In this document: in pieces, positions 50,635 to 62,533 of the stretch
How positions within the stretch are numbered: the first letter of the stretch is position 1
How the letters are laid out: each line of letters opens with the position of its first letter
Source of the DNA: Syncephalastrum monosporum B8922
Taxonomy: Eukaryota; Mucoromycota; Mucoromycetes; Mucorales; Syncephalastraceae
DNA length: 64,000 bases
Assembly: GCA_000697355.1 (NCBI GenBank)
Contig: JNEN01001244.1
Coordinates: 62,001 to 126,000 of the forward strand
Direction: 5' to 3'
Program-made: the position numbers and the translations under genes
The notes under the pieces: model-generated
What the model was told of the DNA's origin: nothing
What the model saw: only the letters and a program-made list of their open reading frames with translations
Databases searched by the model: none

Positions 50635-52048
50635 CTAGAAAGCCGCCGGAAGGTTTGGAAATTCCGGTTTCCTGAGCCATTGACGGAATACAAATGTAAA
50701 GATAGGCATCAGAAGTTGACAATCCATGCGGTCGGTCACGCCACCATGGCCCGGAATCAAGCTGCCAAAGTCTTTGATCTTTTTCGACCGTTTGATGGCG
50801 CTCGCGAAGAAACCGCTGAAAGGCGCAGCCAGAGACGCGTAGGTAGCAAGGGCTAAACCTTCCTTGGCTGTAATATTCTAGAACCATCGTCATCGTTCGT
50901 CATCTAGTCACAAGAAAAAAAAAAAAATAGATAGACTATCAAACGCGCGCGCGTGTTACCTTGAAAAAGGGAATACCAGGCACCTAATGTTCCGTTTAAA
51001 AGAAACGAATGTCAGCATTTTTCTTGTAAAAAAAAAAAAAAAAAAAAAAAAGAAAGAAAGAAAAAAGAAAGCGGGGAAGCGGTAGTTCTCCACCCGCTTC
51101 TCCATGATGAATTGCTATTTCTCGCTTACCCAATACCCACACGTGAGGGTGATAATAGCAGCACCAATGTATCCCTCCATCGTCTTATTTGGACTTAGCG
51201 CGGTCAGAGGATGCTGGCCGAAAAGACGGCCGCACACATAGGCGCCTACATCATTACAGACGACGAGCAGGGCCGGGAAAATAAACCTACAGACATGGAA
51301 AAAAGGGACGGTGAGCTTTGGATCTTTCCCAAAAGCAGAATAACGTTAGCACTGTACCACTCGAGTCCGCCATCCTGCAGGTTATGAGCCGTAAAGTACA
51401 GTTGCCCGATCGTCAAAAGAAACGCCATGTGGAGCCAACAAAAATGGACAAGCTGGTCCCGAAGCGCGGTGATCTCGAAGAAATAGACTGTCATCGCAAA
51501 CCCTAATATATGCATAGGAGAAAATGAGCGCGCCGCTCTTGTTTAGGTTGTACAAAAGATTTGACATACATAGCGTGTATGCGAGGACAATGTAGAAGCG
51601 CGCGTGAGCAAGACTGCGTGGTATGTGATGCGGAAGTGCCTCAGCGAGCATCCAAGCGCTGCCGACACCATAGAAAATCCTAATGAAAAATCAGCGTAAA
51701 CGGAAATACAAGATGAGGAGAAAGTTACCAATCAAGGGCATTTTCCTTGTTTTCGGTATTTGTGGAGGGCATCAGCGCATGAATTTCCTGGACGTGCTTG
51801 CCATAAGATGACTTTGAGCTTCTTATATATTCTTTACATACCGCAAAAACGAGAGTCTGCACACCGTACACCATCATGATAATCGCGTCTGGTCCCCACA
51901 GGGTCACCGTGGCGAGCAGTATCAACAGAGAAAAGCCGGCAATGATCCGCTGCATAGTATCGTGGCTCATGATGATACCAAAAATGAGAGGAAGAATAGC
52001 GGCTAGAACTGCCAGCGGCCTCGTTTTCTTTTTTCTTGCAAAGACCAC
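50635..52048 (-). CDS. CDS1: CDP-diacylglycerol synthase (phosphatidate cytidylyltransferase)
   Basis: The enzyme makes CDP-diacylglycerol from phosphatidate and CTP in the ER membrane, the precursor of PI, PS, PG and cardiolipin. Exons recognised (transcription order): 51729-52048, 51570-51679, 51358-51502, 51130-51286, 50960-50983, 50635-50877. The C-terminal signature is complete: KDFGSLIPGHGGVTDRMDC. Upstream are LLVVCNDVGAYVCGRLFGQ and LSPNKTMEGYIGA, with several membrane spans. The 24-nt exon encodes VPGIPFFK. The N-terminus is unresolved: an in-frame TGA lies just upstream of 52048 and no in-frame ATG precedes the first membrane span. A further 5' exon must exist. One weak candidate is the ATG at about 52100, joined through an intron ending AAAAAG. 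The 320-nt first listed exon encodes an unusual hydrophilic loop. Confidence 0.88.
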
Positions 52049-52438
52049 CTCCTTTTTGTGTCAGCGTGGAACCATTATTGCGTGCGCGGGCCCGTGCACG
52101 TCAAGCATCAGGTGTCACGTGTCCTCACACGAAGGCCGATCAATCCTGTCTCCCGCTTGATGCATACCTGCAAAGCAGCATCGAGCATTTTCGGGAGTAG
52201 ATTTGATGCAGTCGAGAGCGCCCCCCCGGGGAATGTACTGTTACTGTTTCGACTTGACACCACCGTCTTAAGTGGTATCGTTTGGAAACTCCTGTCCTGT
52301 ACGTGCATAAGTTGGGACAAAGGCTTTTCATGAAGAGGGTCTCGCTCTAACGATATCTGATTCATGACTATACAGAAGGCAAGTAAATGAGGAACCCAGG
52401 TTGTTCTGAAGTTACGCGTGCACTCTATTATACATATT

Positions 52439-53785
52439 TTATTTTCTTTGGATTGGAGTGATGCCGGCTTTTTCCATTTCCTGGAGATCAATAAGAATCG
52501 AATAAAAAATCAGATATGCGTATCAGAAGAGTGGTATTACTCTATCCGGCTTACCTGTTGCAGCAATCCACCCACTTGAGGGAGTGATCTGGCGACCGTT
52601 ACGCCCGCTTTTTGAAGGGCTGCAATCTTGTCGAGCGCGTTGCCCTCGCCATTGGCAGACAAAAAGGCACCCGCATGACCTACAGCGTAAGCCGTCAGAG
52701 ACCCTCTCATCCCAAGGAGTTCCCATATACATACCCATACGCCGTTCAGGAACGGCCGTGACACCTGCGATAAAAGAGACGACCGACTTTGGTTTGGCTC
52801 GTGTCATGTTGTACTGCTTAAGAAACTCGGCAGCTTCTTGCTCGGCCGTGCCGCCAATTTCGCCGATCATGACAATGGCTGCAGCAAGATGTTACACAAC
52901 GCCAAAAACCCTCAATGCCGGTTTTCCTTCAATTTTACCTTCTGTTTGATCATCCTCCAGAAAGATCTTGAGTGCATCGACAAAGTCAGTGCCGTTGATC
53001 GGATCGCCACCGACGCCGACGCACAAGGTTTGGCCAATGCCTCGCTGGCTGAGCTGGTTGACAGCTTCGTATGAGAGTGTGCCTGACCGCGAGACGACGC
53101 CGACGTTGCCGGAGCTGTAGATTTGATTGGGCATAATACCAATCTTGCATTTTCCAGAGGGCGATACGATACCAGGCGAGTTGGGTCCGACAAGGCGCGA
53201 TTTGCTCTGGCTCAAAAGCGCGGCTTTGACCTTGGCCATATCGTTGAAAGGAATGAATTCAGTGACCGACACGATCAACGGAATCTCCGCCTCGATGGCT
53301 TCCAGAAACGCGGATGCTGCGCCGTGCATGGGGACGTAAACGATGGTTGCGTCCGGCTTCAAGACACGGGCCGCCTGTATAGATGTATATAAATGAGGAT
53401 TCCCCATTCTTTTCTCCCTTCCTCATTCTTCGGCATACCTCTTGCATGTTGGCGACGACGGGCTGGTCCAGGTGCATTTGGCCGGCGCGGCGTTCAGACT
53501 GGCTTCCCACAAACTGGGTGCCAAATGCCATGGCGCTTTGCATTTGGAGCGTTCCCTGTTTGCCTGTGCCTTGGCACATGACACGCGTGTGAGCCCCGAT
53601 TTTCAGGTTTTCGATGGTGGCTTCGTAGCCGCTGTTGTTGCTAAAGCCGTTCCGCGCTGCGACTGGTATCCACAGTCAGCACCCCATTTTTTTGCGACTA
53701 AAATCTTGCCATCCTTTTTACCTGCAGCTGCACTGGTGGCACGCATGATGGCGGATTGAGAAAGACGTGCTACGGAAGGCAACAT
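52439..53785 (-). CDS. LSC1: Succinyl-CoA ligase alpha subunit, mitochondrial
   Basis: This TCA-cycle subunit carries the CoA site and the phosphohistidine. Exons (transcription order): 53722-53785, 53439-53662, 52939-53374, 52735-52878, 52555-52679, 52439-52480, giving 344 aa. The N-terminus ([20 protein letters not shown]) is a typical mitochondrial presequence. Core motifs: [20 protein letters not shown] (CoA-binding Rossmann part), [74 protein letters not shown], and the active-site loop GHAGAF with the phosphorylated His. The matching beta subunit is not in the window. Start ATG 53783-53785. The 14-residue final exon encodes [13 protein letters not shown]. Confidence 0.95.
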
Positions 53786-54707
53786 GGATCGTGTATATGT
53801 GTGGGGCGGTTTGAATGGAGGAAATCCGGGAGAGGGGAAAAAGAAGCCAAAAGGCGGGAGGCTGTCATTTTTATGTCTCCTGAAGGACGGATTTCGTAAG
53901 CAACAACGCGATTTGGCTTGCCTGCGCATGTCCGTGCGAATACAGCGATCATTTCATACACTCTTAGTAAAATTCGACGGAACGTGTTCTCGCCTTCTCG
54001 ACTTTTTTTTTTCTGAGCATTGCCCAAACACAGCTTTTTCCCTATTCGTCCTTGGAAAAGGTCAATCAACACCTCCACGCCATTCCACCATGCGTATCGC
54101 AAGCTATTTTGTGTGGGGAGCAGCACATTTATCCATATGACGTACTTCTCTAGTGCACTCGGTTGCAGGTCACCAGTCCCTTCTCTACGTCTAAGATAGA
54201 TATACCTCAAAAAAATTAGAACACTACAGTACCGCTCTACTGTTTTACCTAGCAACAGACATATGCCAGTAGACGTTTGTTTTTGGGTAATCTGTTTCGT
54301 CATGTTGGAATGAGCAGGGGACAAGCTGTGCTGCATGGCAAGCAGTCATAACATATACCAAATACACCAATATGTAGTTTGGGACTACACTTCCTATAAA
54401 GCTCAGTTTTCATGGTGCAGTCATACACCTACCTTCATGCTGCACTAAGGTTTCCAATTTCGCTTAATTCCATATCTGTTCAGCCGCCTTCAAATTTCCC
54501 AGTATGACTGATCCGATCTCTGCCCTGTCAGTCGCTGATAAGCAAAATGGTGACTAAATCCAACGATCTGTGGGATGATGCGTGTAAAGTTGTATATGTA
54601 TATGTGATGTATTTATGAACAGGAGATGCTGATATAATAATAGGGTTTTCTATAGAACCGAGGGATGTCTTGCTTTTTTTTTTTTTTTTTTTTTTTTAGA
54701 ACCATGA
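53786..54707. other. Intergenic region with T-run
   Basis: This region between the LSC1 start and the Jjj1-like stop holds no recognised gene. A 27-nt poly(T) run lies at 54671-54697 just past the Jjj1-like stop codon; on the minus strand it is an A run in the probable 3'UTR. Confidence 0.6.
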
Positions 54708-56423
54708 TCAGCGGCGCTTGCCGTTGCTCTTTTGCTTCGAAGTAGGTACCGCCAGGGCATGGCCTGTTTCTTTGATATGTCCAAACAGTTGATTTCGGGT
54801 GGCAAATTCAGACCCGCATACATTGCACTTTTGCTATACTTCACGATGAGGACATGGTGTGCTTTGCTCGAACCGCCCACGACTTACCTCCGCCTCCTTC
54901 TCTTTCTGCTTCTTCTTCTCTTTCCGCTTTTCCCGCTTAGCCTTCTTACTCTCCTGTGCATCTTCTGCTCCTTCTGCTGGCTTTTCTTCCGTATCCTTTT
55001 CCTCAAGCTGTGTGGCTTCCAACGCGTCTGTCATCTCCTTCACCTCATCGTGCGGTTCCTCAAAATCCTCATCAAATCCATACCGAGGCGCATTCTTCTT
55101 CTTCTTGTTCTTCTTTTTGCTCTTTCCACTGACGTGCGCAGCATTGTCTGGATTGCTCTCTTGAGGACTGGCAAAGTCAAACTGGACGTCTTCTTCGAGC
55201 ATCTCCTGCTTCAACGCCTGTGCGAGCTTGAGATGCTTTTTGCTCGTTTCGTGGCTCGCGAGCTGCTGCTCGCTCTTGTAGAACCTGTCACACACCACGC
55301 AATAGTGATCTGTCTCTTCCTGTCCGCCCCCATCCTCGTCGTCTTCTGCTTCCTCTGGCTCAAGGGCGTCCACCTTGGCCCACTCTTGCTCCTTGTAAGC
55401 CGCCATGCGCGCCTGCTGCTCTTGTTTCTCGCGCTGCAGACGTGCCTTTTGCTCTGCCGCAGCCGCCTCCTTGCGTTGCTGCTCTTCCTCCTGGAATTTC
55501 TTGTAGCGTGGATCACGTTTGCGTGCAAAAGCCGCTAAGCTCTAGGGGAACGTAGTGAGAATGTGCGTGTGCGGTAAGCGTTGACAAAAGGTTTCGCACA
55601 TACCCGCACCGTATCGTTGTACTCTTTGCGTCCGGCCTCGCGTGCCTTTTTGTTGTCTTTCTCCATCGCTCGGCGAACATAGCGGCTCGGCGCATCGGCC
55701 AGGCGCCATTTGTCGAGCCATTGGAAAGATTTATGCGTGCTGAAATTGGTCCAGGCGTTGTAGAAGTCGCGGCCGTGGTCGCCAAACGACGATTTGGAGT
55801 CACCAAAGGAGGGGTAGTCGACGTAGTCATTGCCCTCGGCTGCGGGGTCATTCCGGAAAGCGTCTTCCTCTTCGTCGTTAAGTTTTTGGAAAAGTTGGCG
55901 GTAGACGGTGAAGAAGCCCTAGACGTATTACATGAGTATTTTGCTTTGTAGTGATACCATGTCGCATAGTCTACCTTTTCTCCATCATTGTAGCCTTTGA
56001 ATTCAGACACGCTAAAGTAACGCATCAAATCCTCAGCCGTCATGCCTGCGCTGCTGTCCTTTTGCCCAGCATAGTCGTCGCCACGGAGAATGGAGTCGCG
56101 ATGCCCGTCGTACCTGCCCACCCATGTCAAAATAGCTACTCAAAGTAAGGTCAAGCGGACCTACCAGCTGCGCTCGTGTGGATCGGATAGAACCTCGTAC
56201 GCCTCTTGGATCATAGCAAATCGCTCTGTCGCTTCCTGCACGCGATCGGCATTCTTGTCTGTAATAGAAGAAGAGAAGGAGGGGCGATCAGCTTGCCGCA
56301 GTCGATGGAATCAGGCGAGTTACCAGGATGCCAGACAAGCGCCTGGCGACGATAAGCCTTCTTGATATCCTCGGCAGTTGCTGTCCGCTCGAGACTGAGT
56401 AGATCGTAGTAGCAAATGCGCAT
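54708..56423 (-). CDS. JJJ1: DNAJC21/Jjj1-type J-protein with zinc fingers
   Basis: Jjj1 acts with Hsp70 and Rei1 on late cytoplasmic maturation of the 60S ribosomal subunit. Exons (transcription order): 56324-56423, 56165-56258, 55975-56113, 55604-55918, 54888-55541, 54708-54833, giving 475 aa. The J domain is at the N-terminus ([20 protein letters not shown], then WHPDKNADRV). The Jjj1-specific region follows ([53 protein letters not shown]). Next is a U1-like C2H2 finger ([20 protein letters not shown]), a charged K/E tract and a second finger at the C-terminus ([20 protein letters not shown]). The end KQKSNGKRR is basic. Start ATG 56421-56423 gives the J domain at residue 1, as in the family. 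Confidence 0.95.
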
Positions 56424-57215
56424 GTGCCCTGACTACAGTATGTAAGAAGGGAAAGCAGAAAATAAATTTCTCTGTACGGTAATGCCCTAAATCTTCCTCT
56501 CCTCCTCGTTGGGTGTCCGTGCGGCGCAGCAACAGAAGACTCTGATATGATCCGGCCCTAGATATAACGAACTATTGTACTTGTGCAAGAAGAGCGGCAA
56601 AAAAGGCCTACAATACCATCAAAGCGGGAAAGGTAATGTGTAATGTATGCCTCAATATAGACATAAGCTCATGTACACAAGATACTGCCATCATTTGGAG
56701 TGCACATATTGCATAGTGCACCGTTCTGGGACATTGATGCAATTTTCCCCATAACTCAACAATCCGTAGCACACGCATTCATCAATCAGGAAGGTAAGTA
56801 GCAGTGGTACGAACCTTTATGGCACTTGCCGGATGTATGGTGTGCCTAGTACCATACCCGTTGCTGCGATGCCTCGCGTTCTTAGCATAGCAATAATACT
56901 ATATTTCATGACAACTCTTAACATGTGTAAAACTTCTTTTGGAGCTTCTCTGCTAGTAGTGTACTCTACAAGCACGTGGAAGGAGAGCCTGATAGTGGTC
57001 TGCAGACCTCTTTAGTGTACACGAGGTTATGATCCTTGTCGCGTCATGTCTATGCACTCAGATATGGCCAATGTACCATACCCTATCATTGATTACGTCG
57101 CCGCTGCTTGTATTCTGGAGAGGTAGAATATGCAAGTCCGCTGCCCAATTGGACTTTTCACGACTGTACCACTTTCTACACATAAAGCGTCTTCACCATC
57201 GTGTGCAGGTTCAGC
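56424..57215. other. Divergent promoter region between Jjj1-like and ITFG1-like genes
   Basis: No gene is recognised in this 0.8-kb gap. Short open frames lack features. Confidence 0.6.
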
Positions 57216-59996
57216 ATGGCAAGAGCCCTCCTACGATTAGCAGTAATCGTCACGAGCGTGCTATCCAGTACTGTCAGCGCACAAAGTTTCCAGTATGCAC
57301 AGCGATTTCCACAAAACAAACTCTACAGCCTTTCTCCACCATCGATCGGGCTTGGCGACGTGGATGGCACCATTGCGGCCTTTGGCGACTTCAATGGCGA
57401 CAAATAGTACGTAACTCGGTCTCTCTCGGAATGCGACGACTCATCCATCGTTAGTACGGACGTGTTTGTGCTGAGCTCGGACCAGACGACGCTATCCGTT
57501 TACTCTTGGCATCATCGTAGGCTATCAACACCGACATATAAATAGGGCCATGAATGACCTTCTGCTGTAGAAAACTTTACCTTTATACCACCCTCATCCG
57601 GGCAACACCTCGTTGAACACAACTTTGTCATCACCAACGTCGTTCCAGGCGATTTTAACTATGACGGTCGATTGGATGTATTATTGATGGGCCAGAAAGA
57701 TCCTGTTCGCTCCTCCGAAGGCGAGATTATGATGCACCTCTACACCGGCACAGCCAACAATACCTTTGGTACGCCGATCTGTTCTATTATGTGGCCTCCA
57801 CTTTCTTTATATTCATATCACACGCAAAAGACCCCGCTTATATTAGCATACCTTCTGCCAAGGGTAGCTTGCCCATGGTGCTCGATATCGATGGTGACAT
57901 GAAGCTCGATCTTCTCGGCTACTCTTGGAACGGGGATGGCGAGCTCAGCATATGGAAAAACATTGCCGGATCCTCTGCTAACCAGACCTCCATCTACAAC
58001 GTGTAAGCTCTACATATTATCACGTACCGACCTCAAACACATTGGTTCCTAGGACGAGCGCAGCTGATCTACTTCCCCAAACGGACACAAACAAATGTAC
58101 CTGGGCCAACCCACATTCGAATGCGGTCGTCGATTTGAATGGCGACTGTCTTGGAGGTAAAGTATACGAGTACTCGGGGCGTATCCATTCGCTGCTCACT
58201 GTACATTCGATCCAACATCAGATCTCGTTTTCGTGTGCCAGAACGCCAACAGCGGGCAGTCATCCCTGCAGATCTGGACAAACGAACGGGAAGCGGGCTT
58301 CAATCTGACCCGTGAGGCCGTCCTTCCCCACGGTGCCGGCCCCCTCAGCTTTGCGGATATGGGTAAGCAGTGATGATGGCATGTTACACCGGAACTAAGC
58401 GCGCGAGATAAGATGGCGATGGGTCGGCTGACATTATCTTCCCGGTCCATGATGGTGCACGTCAGCAAATCCATGTGGTCTACAATCAGCAGATGGGGCT
58501 CTGCTCCAAATCGCAAGAGACGAACGGAGACGATCCGACCTGCCGCAAGGCGCAGAACCTCTGCGTGGCTGACCCCACGTTTGATTTTGACTTCAGCCAC
58601 CCTAATAGCCAGGTACGGGGAAAAAAAGAGAGATAGAAAACGATAAGATCCTTCCCCGATCAGGGCACAGACATGGTGACGGTTCATTTCTGTAGAACTA
58701 TGTCGTTTTCGACCTGGACGAGTACCTCTCACCGGGCGAAACGATTCTCCTCAGTGATACAACGTTCAAGGGCCACTGGCCGACGGCGGTGCATCCCGGC
58801 GACTATAATTTGGATGGCTACCCCGATCTGCTGGTGACCACGAACAAGCGGGTGCTCTTGCTCGAATCGACTCTGTGCACCTTCCAGCTCTGTTCTGCCG
58901 GAGGAACCAACACGTCGAAGCGCACGTTTTCCGTCGTCAGCAAAGGGACCGAGGACTTGACCCGGATTGCGAATCCTACTCAAGCTGCCTTTTTTGACAT
59001 TGACGAGGACGGCTCGCTCGACATTCTTGTCCTGGGCGCCAAGGGCTCGGGCGCGAGCCGCACGCCCCATTTTGTCATCAACAATTTTTTCAATGACGCG
59101 TTCTTTTTGAAAGGCTTAGGTAACATTGACAGACATGTGCTTATGAGTTTCATGCCACTCACGCTTGATTATCATCCCTTGAAGTCCTGAACGGGGTCTG
59201 TGGCAATAACTGTCCTGCAGAGGCGGGACTGACTCAAAAGGTAAAGTATTATTTTTTTTATCCTTGAAACAAACCTAGAACTCAATAATCGTGATTAGCC
59301 TTATGGAGTCAGTTACGCCGGAGCAACATTGAAGTTTACTGTGCTCGATACATCAGGAACAAAGCGGGCGCATCTAGGCAAGTATAGATGGCATACAGGA
59401 AAAAGTCCAAAGGAATATGCATAAACTCATGCAGCTTTTCTTTTTACAGTGTCCCAACTGTCGCAATCTGCATACATGCCTTTGCAGACACCTTATTGTC
59501 TCATTGGTCTGGGTCGCACAAACAACTATGTGGAGGAGATGTTTGCAGGCGTGTCCCGGCGTCAGGTGAGCCCAAGTGCGGGGACAGAAACACATAGTTA
59601 CACTCTTTCTCTTGTTTAGGAACAAAATTACCTATTTTACGAAGGAGTGATACCCAACTCGCAGTTGATCTTCATTCCCTATCAGCCATCGGACGTGCAC
59701 GACACCTCCACGTAAGTTCTCATGCGAACAACGAAAAAAAAGAAAAAATAGCAGAAAAACAAAAAAAAAGAATTAGTATGGGTCGGATATAGTGTTAATT
59801 TTATTTTATTTTGTACAGGTGGAAGGTAGAATTATATGTGCAGCCGGGCGATTATGTACCGTGGGTACTTGCCTCCTTAATAGGCGCAGCGTGTATCCTC
59901 GGCGTGGTCGTAGGCGTGCTCTATTGGATGGAGAAGCGGGAAGACGAGCAGGAACGGCGCAAAGCATTGCATATCATTAACTTTGACGCCCTGTAA
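57216..59996 (+). CDS. FG-GAP repeat membrane protein, ITFG1/TIP (LINKIN) family
   Basis: This is a type I membrane protein of 670 aa. Thirteen exons: 57216-57406, 57455-57516, 57571-57768, 57831-58002, 58053-58156, 58222-58362, 58413-58612, 58696-59119, 59185-59240, 59299-59377, 59450-59565, 59620-59711, 59819-59996. It has a signal peptide ([19 protein letters not shown]) and FG-GAP calcium-loop motifs of an integrin-alpha-like propeller: [82 protein letters not shown]. The ITFG1 signatures NGVCGNNC and [13 protein letters not shown] follow. One membrane span ([20 protein letters not shown]) precedes a short charged tail, [19 protein letters not shown]. In animals LINKIN acts in cell adhesion; in fungi the role is unknown. 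Intron 10 is GC-AG. Confidence 0.92.
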
Positions 59997-60107
59997 AATG
60001 AGTAATAAAAAGATATATTTGTAAATGTTACAAGCGAGTATAGTTCTTTTGTCTACACAATAATAGCACGAAAAAGCATAACATGTTATAGAGGGTATAT
60101 TGGTATA

Positions 60108-60399
60108 TCACATGAGGGAGCAATTCTTGTTCTTGGCAGCGAAAGGATCTTCGTGTTTCTCCATCGTGCCCCACACAGAAGGCACCATGGGATCTTTGGT
60201 CGATTGGCAAAACTCGAATAAACTTTTTTTTAGGCATGAGCATAAAAAACAAACACAACAGAGTCATTCAACGGTATTGCTTTTACCTGTCAGAAGCAGC
60301 AGAGACTGTGACACGTTGGATGTCGAGCTGGTCTTTCAGCTGACGGTTATAGTCGAGAAGGCGATTGAGCTTGGCCTCTGCAATGTTGCGATGGTTCAT
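60108..60399 (-). CDS. G-protein gamma subunit
   Basis: This is the small lipid-anchored subunit of a heterotrimeric G protein, which forms a dimer with G-beta. Exons (transcription order): 60287-60399 and 60108-60222, giving 75 aa. The N-terminal half is a coiled-coil helix (IAEAKLNRLLDYNRQLKDQL) followed by the fungal pattern TVSAASDSLFEFCQSTKDP and VPSVWGTMEKHEDPFAAK. The C-terminus is NKNCSLM, a CaaX box with X = Met, predicted to be farnesylated. The residue before the CaaX Cys is Asn, so the second Cys that yeast Ste18 uses for palmitoylation is absent. An in-frame TAA lies upstream of the ATG (60397-60399), so the start is fixed unless there is a further 5' exon. It is convergent with the ITFG1-like gene and divergent from NADP-IDH. 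Confidence 0.92.
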
Positions 60400-60648
60400 G
60401 GTGTGGTAACCGGTGGTATGGAATAATTAACCGCGCCAAAGGGTTTAGCCAGAAGGGTGGTGTATTATTTTGTGTGTTTGTCATAATGTGGGGATACCAG
60501 TCCCGATTAAGGCACCGCTCTTTGGCCCTACACACAGACAGGGAGAGAGTCTCAGTTCCGTAAAGATACCATAAGCAGCCAGCATCTCACTCTCAGCCAG
60601 CTGATCCCAATCGAGCTTCCGTCACGCAATCACCCGTTTCCGGTAAAC

Positions 60649-60655
60649 TATAAAA
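60649..60655 (+). promoter_or_regulatory. TATA box of the NADP-IDH gene
   Basis: TATAAAA lies 80 bp upstream of the ATG at 60735. A C/T-rich leader (60670-60715) lies between, as usual for highly expressed fungal genes. The whole divergent gap to the G-gamma start is 335 bp. Confidence 0.6.
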
Positions 60656-60734
60656 GAAGCACCCAAATCTTCTGCTGCTTTTTCCCGCCCCCCTTCATCC
60701 TTTCTCTTTCTCCCACTAATACATACAAAATAAG

Positions 60735-62533
60735 ATGCCTGCTAACAAGATCGCTGTCAAGAACCCTGTCGTCGACCTCGATGGTGACGAGATGACCCGT
60801 ATCATCTGGCAGTTCATCAAGGAGAAGCTTATCCTGCCCTACCTCGACCTTGACATCAAGTACTATGACTTGAGCGTCACGTACCGTGATGAGGTAAGCA
60901 AATCTCTCTTGATATTCTGGCGTGTCCGCAACTCACACCTTGTGCCATCAGACCAACGATCAGGTCACCATCGATGCCGCCGAGGCTATCAAGAAATACA
61001 ATGTCGGTATCAAGTGTGCCACCATCACCCCCGACGAGGCTCGTGTTGAGGGTAAAAATGACATGATTGGCTTTCTTCCGCTATAATGCTGACACATTCA
61101 AAGAGTTCAAGCTCAAGAAGATGTGGAAGTCCCCCAACGGTACCCTCCGTAACATTCTCAACGGTACCGTCTTCCGTGAGCCCATTGTCCTTCCCAGCCT
61201 GCCCCGTCTTGTGCCCGGCTGGACCCAGCCCGTCATCATTGGTAGACACGCCTTTGGCGATCAGGTAAGTCCAAGAGGAATAGGGTAGGAAAGGAGGCTG
61301 AGAGACTCATGTTGGCTTTAATTAGTACCGTGCCACCGACTTTGTAACCAACGGCCCTGGTAAGCTCCAGATGGTCTTCACGCCCAGCAACGGCGGTGAG
61401 GCCCGCACCTTTGAGGTGTACGACTTTGAGGGCCAGGGTGGTGTCGCCCTGTCCATGTACAACACCGACGAGTCCATTCAGGGCTTCGCACATGCCTGCT
61501 TCCGCATGGCTCTGGACCGCAAGATGCCCATGTATCTGAGCACCAAGAACACCATCCTGAAGGCCTACGACGGTCGCTTCAAGGACATCTTCCAGGAAAT
61601 CTACGAGGCTGAGTACAAGTCGCAGTTCGATGCCCTCGGTATCTGGTACGAGCACCGCCTCATCGATGACATGGTCGCCCAGATGCTCAAGTCCTCCGGC
61701 GGCTTCGTGTGGGCCTGCAAGAACTACGACGGTGACGTCCAGTCTGACATCCTCGCGCAAGGCTACGGCTCGCTCGGCCTCATGACCTCGGTCCTCTACA
61801 CCCCCGATGGCAAGACCGTCGAGGCCGAGGCCGCCCACGGCACTGTCACCCGTCATTACCGCGAGCACCAGAAGGGCAACGCCACCTCGACCAACCCGAT
61901 CGCCTCCATCTTTGCCTGGACTCGCGGTCTGGCTCACCGCGCCAAGCTGGATGACAACGCTGAGCTGGCTCAGTTCTGCAAGGACCTCGAGAAGGCCTGC
62001 GTGGATGTCATTGAGGTTGACAAGAAGATGACCAAGGACCTGGCTCTCACCATCTACGGCAAGGAGTACGTATTCTTCATTATTTTGTGTTCTATGTGGC
62101 ATATGCGGGTCTTCCTCGGAGACTTGTTCAATTATGTTTGCAATGACTAATTCGTATTTTTTTAACAGCATGAAGCGCGAGCATTATTCGACCACCGAAG
62201 AGTTCCTGCAACAGATTGCTGACAAGCTGGCAGCCATCCGCAGCGGTTCGGCGTGAGTGTAGCCCTCCATTCCCCCCCCATCCTCCCTTGTTTCCCCGCC
62301 TTGCACCAAACACAAGAAAAAAAAAAAAGAAAAAAAAGAAAAAATTACCCCACATCACCCGCGACAACGATCACCAACATACTACGTACCATCTCGACCA
62401 CCTCCCGCCCTCTCTCTTCCTTTCGTTCTTCACTTTATCTCTCTTCGTAATAATGATCAACACGTATGTTCTTTTTATCTTACAATGACGTTTCTTTTCT
62501 TCTCCTTCCAGCAACCAGAAGCAGAAGCTGTAA
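60735..62533 (+). CDS. IDP: NADP-dependent isocitrate dehydrogenase (cytosolic/peroxisomal type)
   Basis: This enzyme converts isocitrate to 2-oxoglutarate and CO2 and supplies NADPH. Exons: 60735-60893, 60952-61051, 61104-61264, 61326-62065, 62169-62252, 62512-62533, giving 421 aa. Family motifs: [20 protein letters not shown] at the N-terminus, [40 protein letters not shown], the catalytic and metal-binding segment [20 protein letters not shown], and the NADP-binding stretch [17 protein letters not shown]. There is no mitochondrial presequence. Reading through the last intron ends the protein at SGSA (TGA 62254-62256). Splicing 62253-62511 instead adds NQKQKL, a PTS1-like end. The AATAAA at 62783 supports a transcript that contains the last exon. 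Which end is used cannot be told from DNA. Confidence 0.94.

Noticed and set aside
51830..51860. Tiny intron inside the first listed CDP-DAG synthase exon (GTATGT...AAG)
   Set aside because: It would be about 22-33 nt, below the usual minimum, and the frame is open without it, although the peptide there is unusual.
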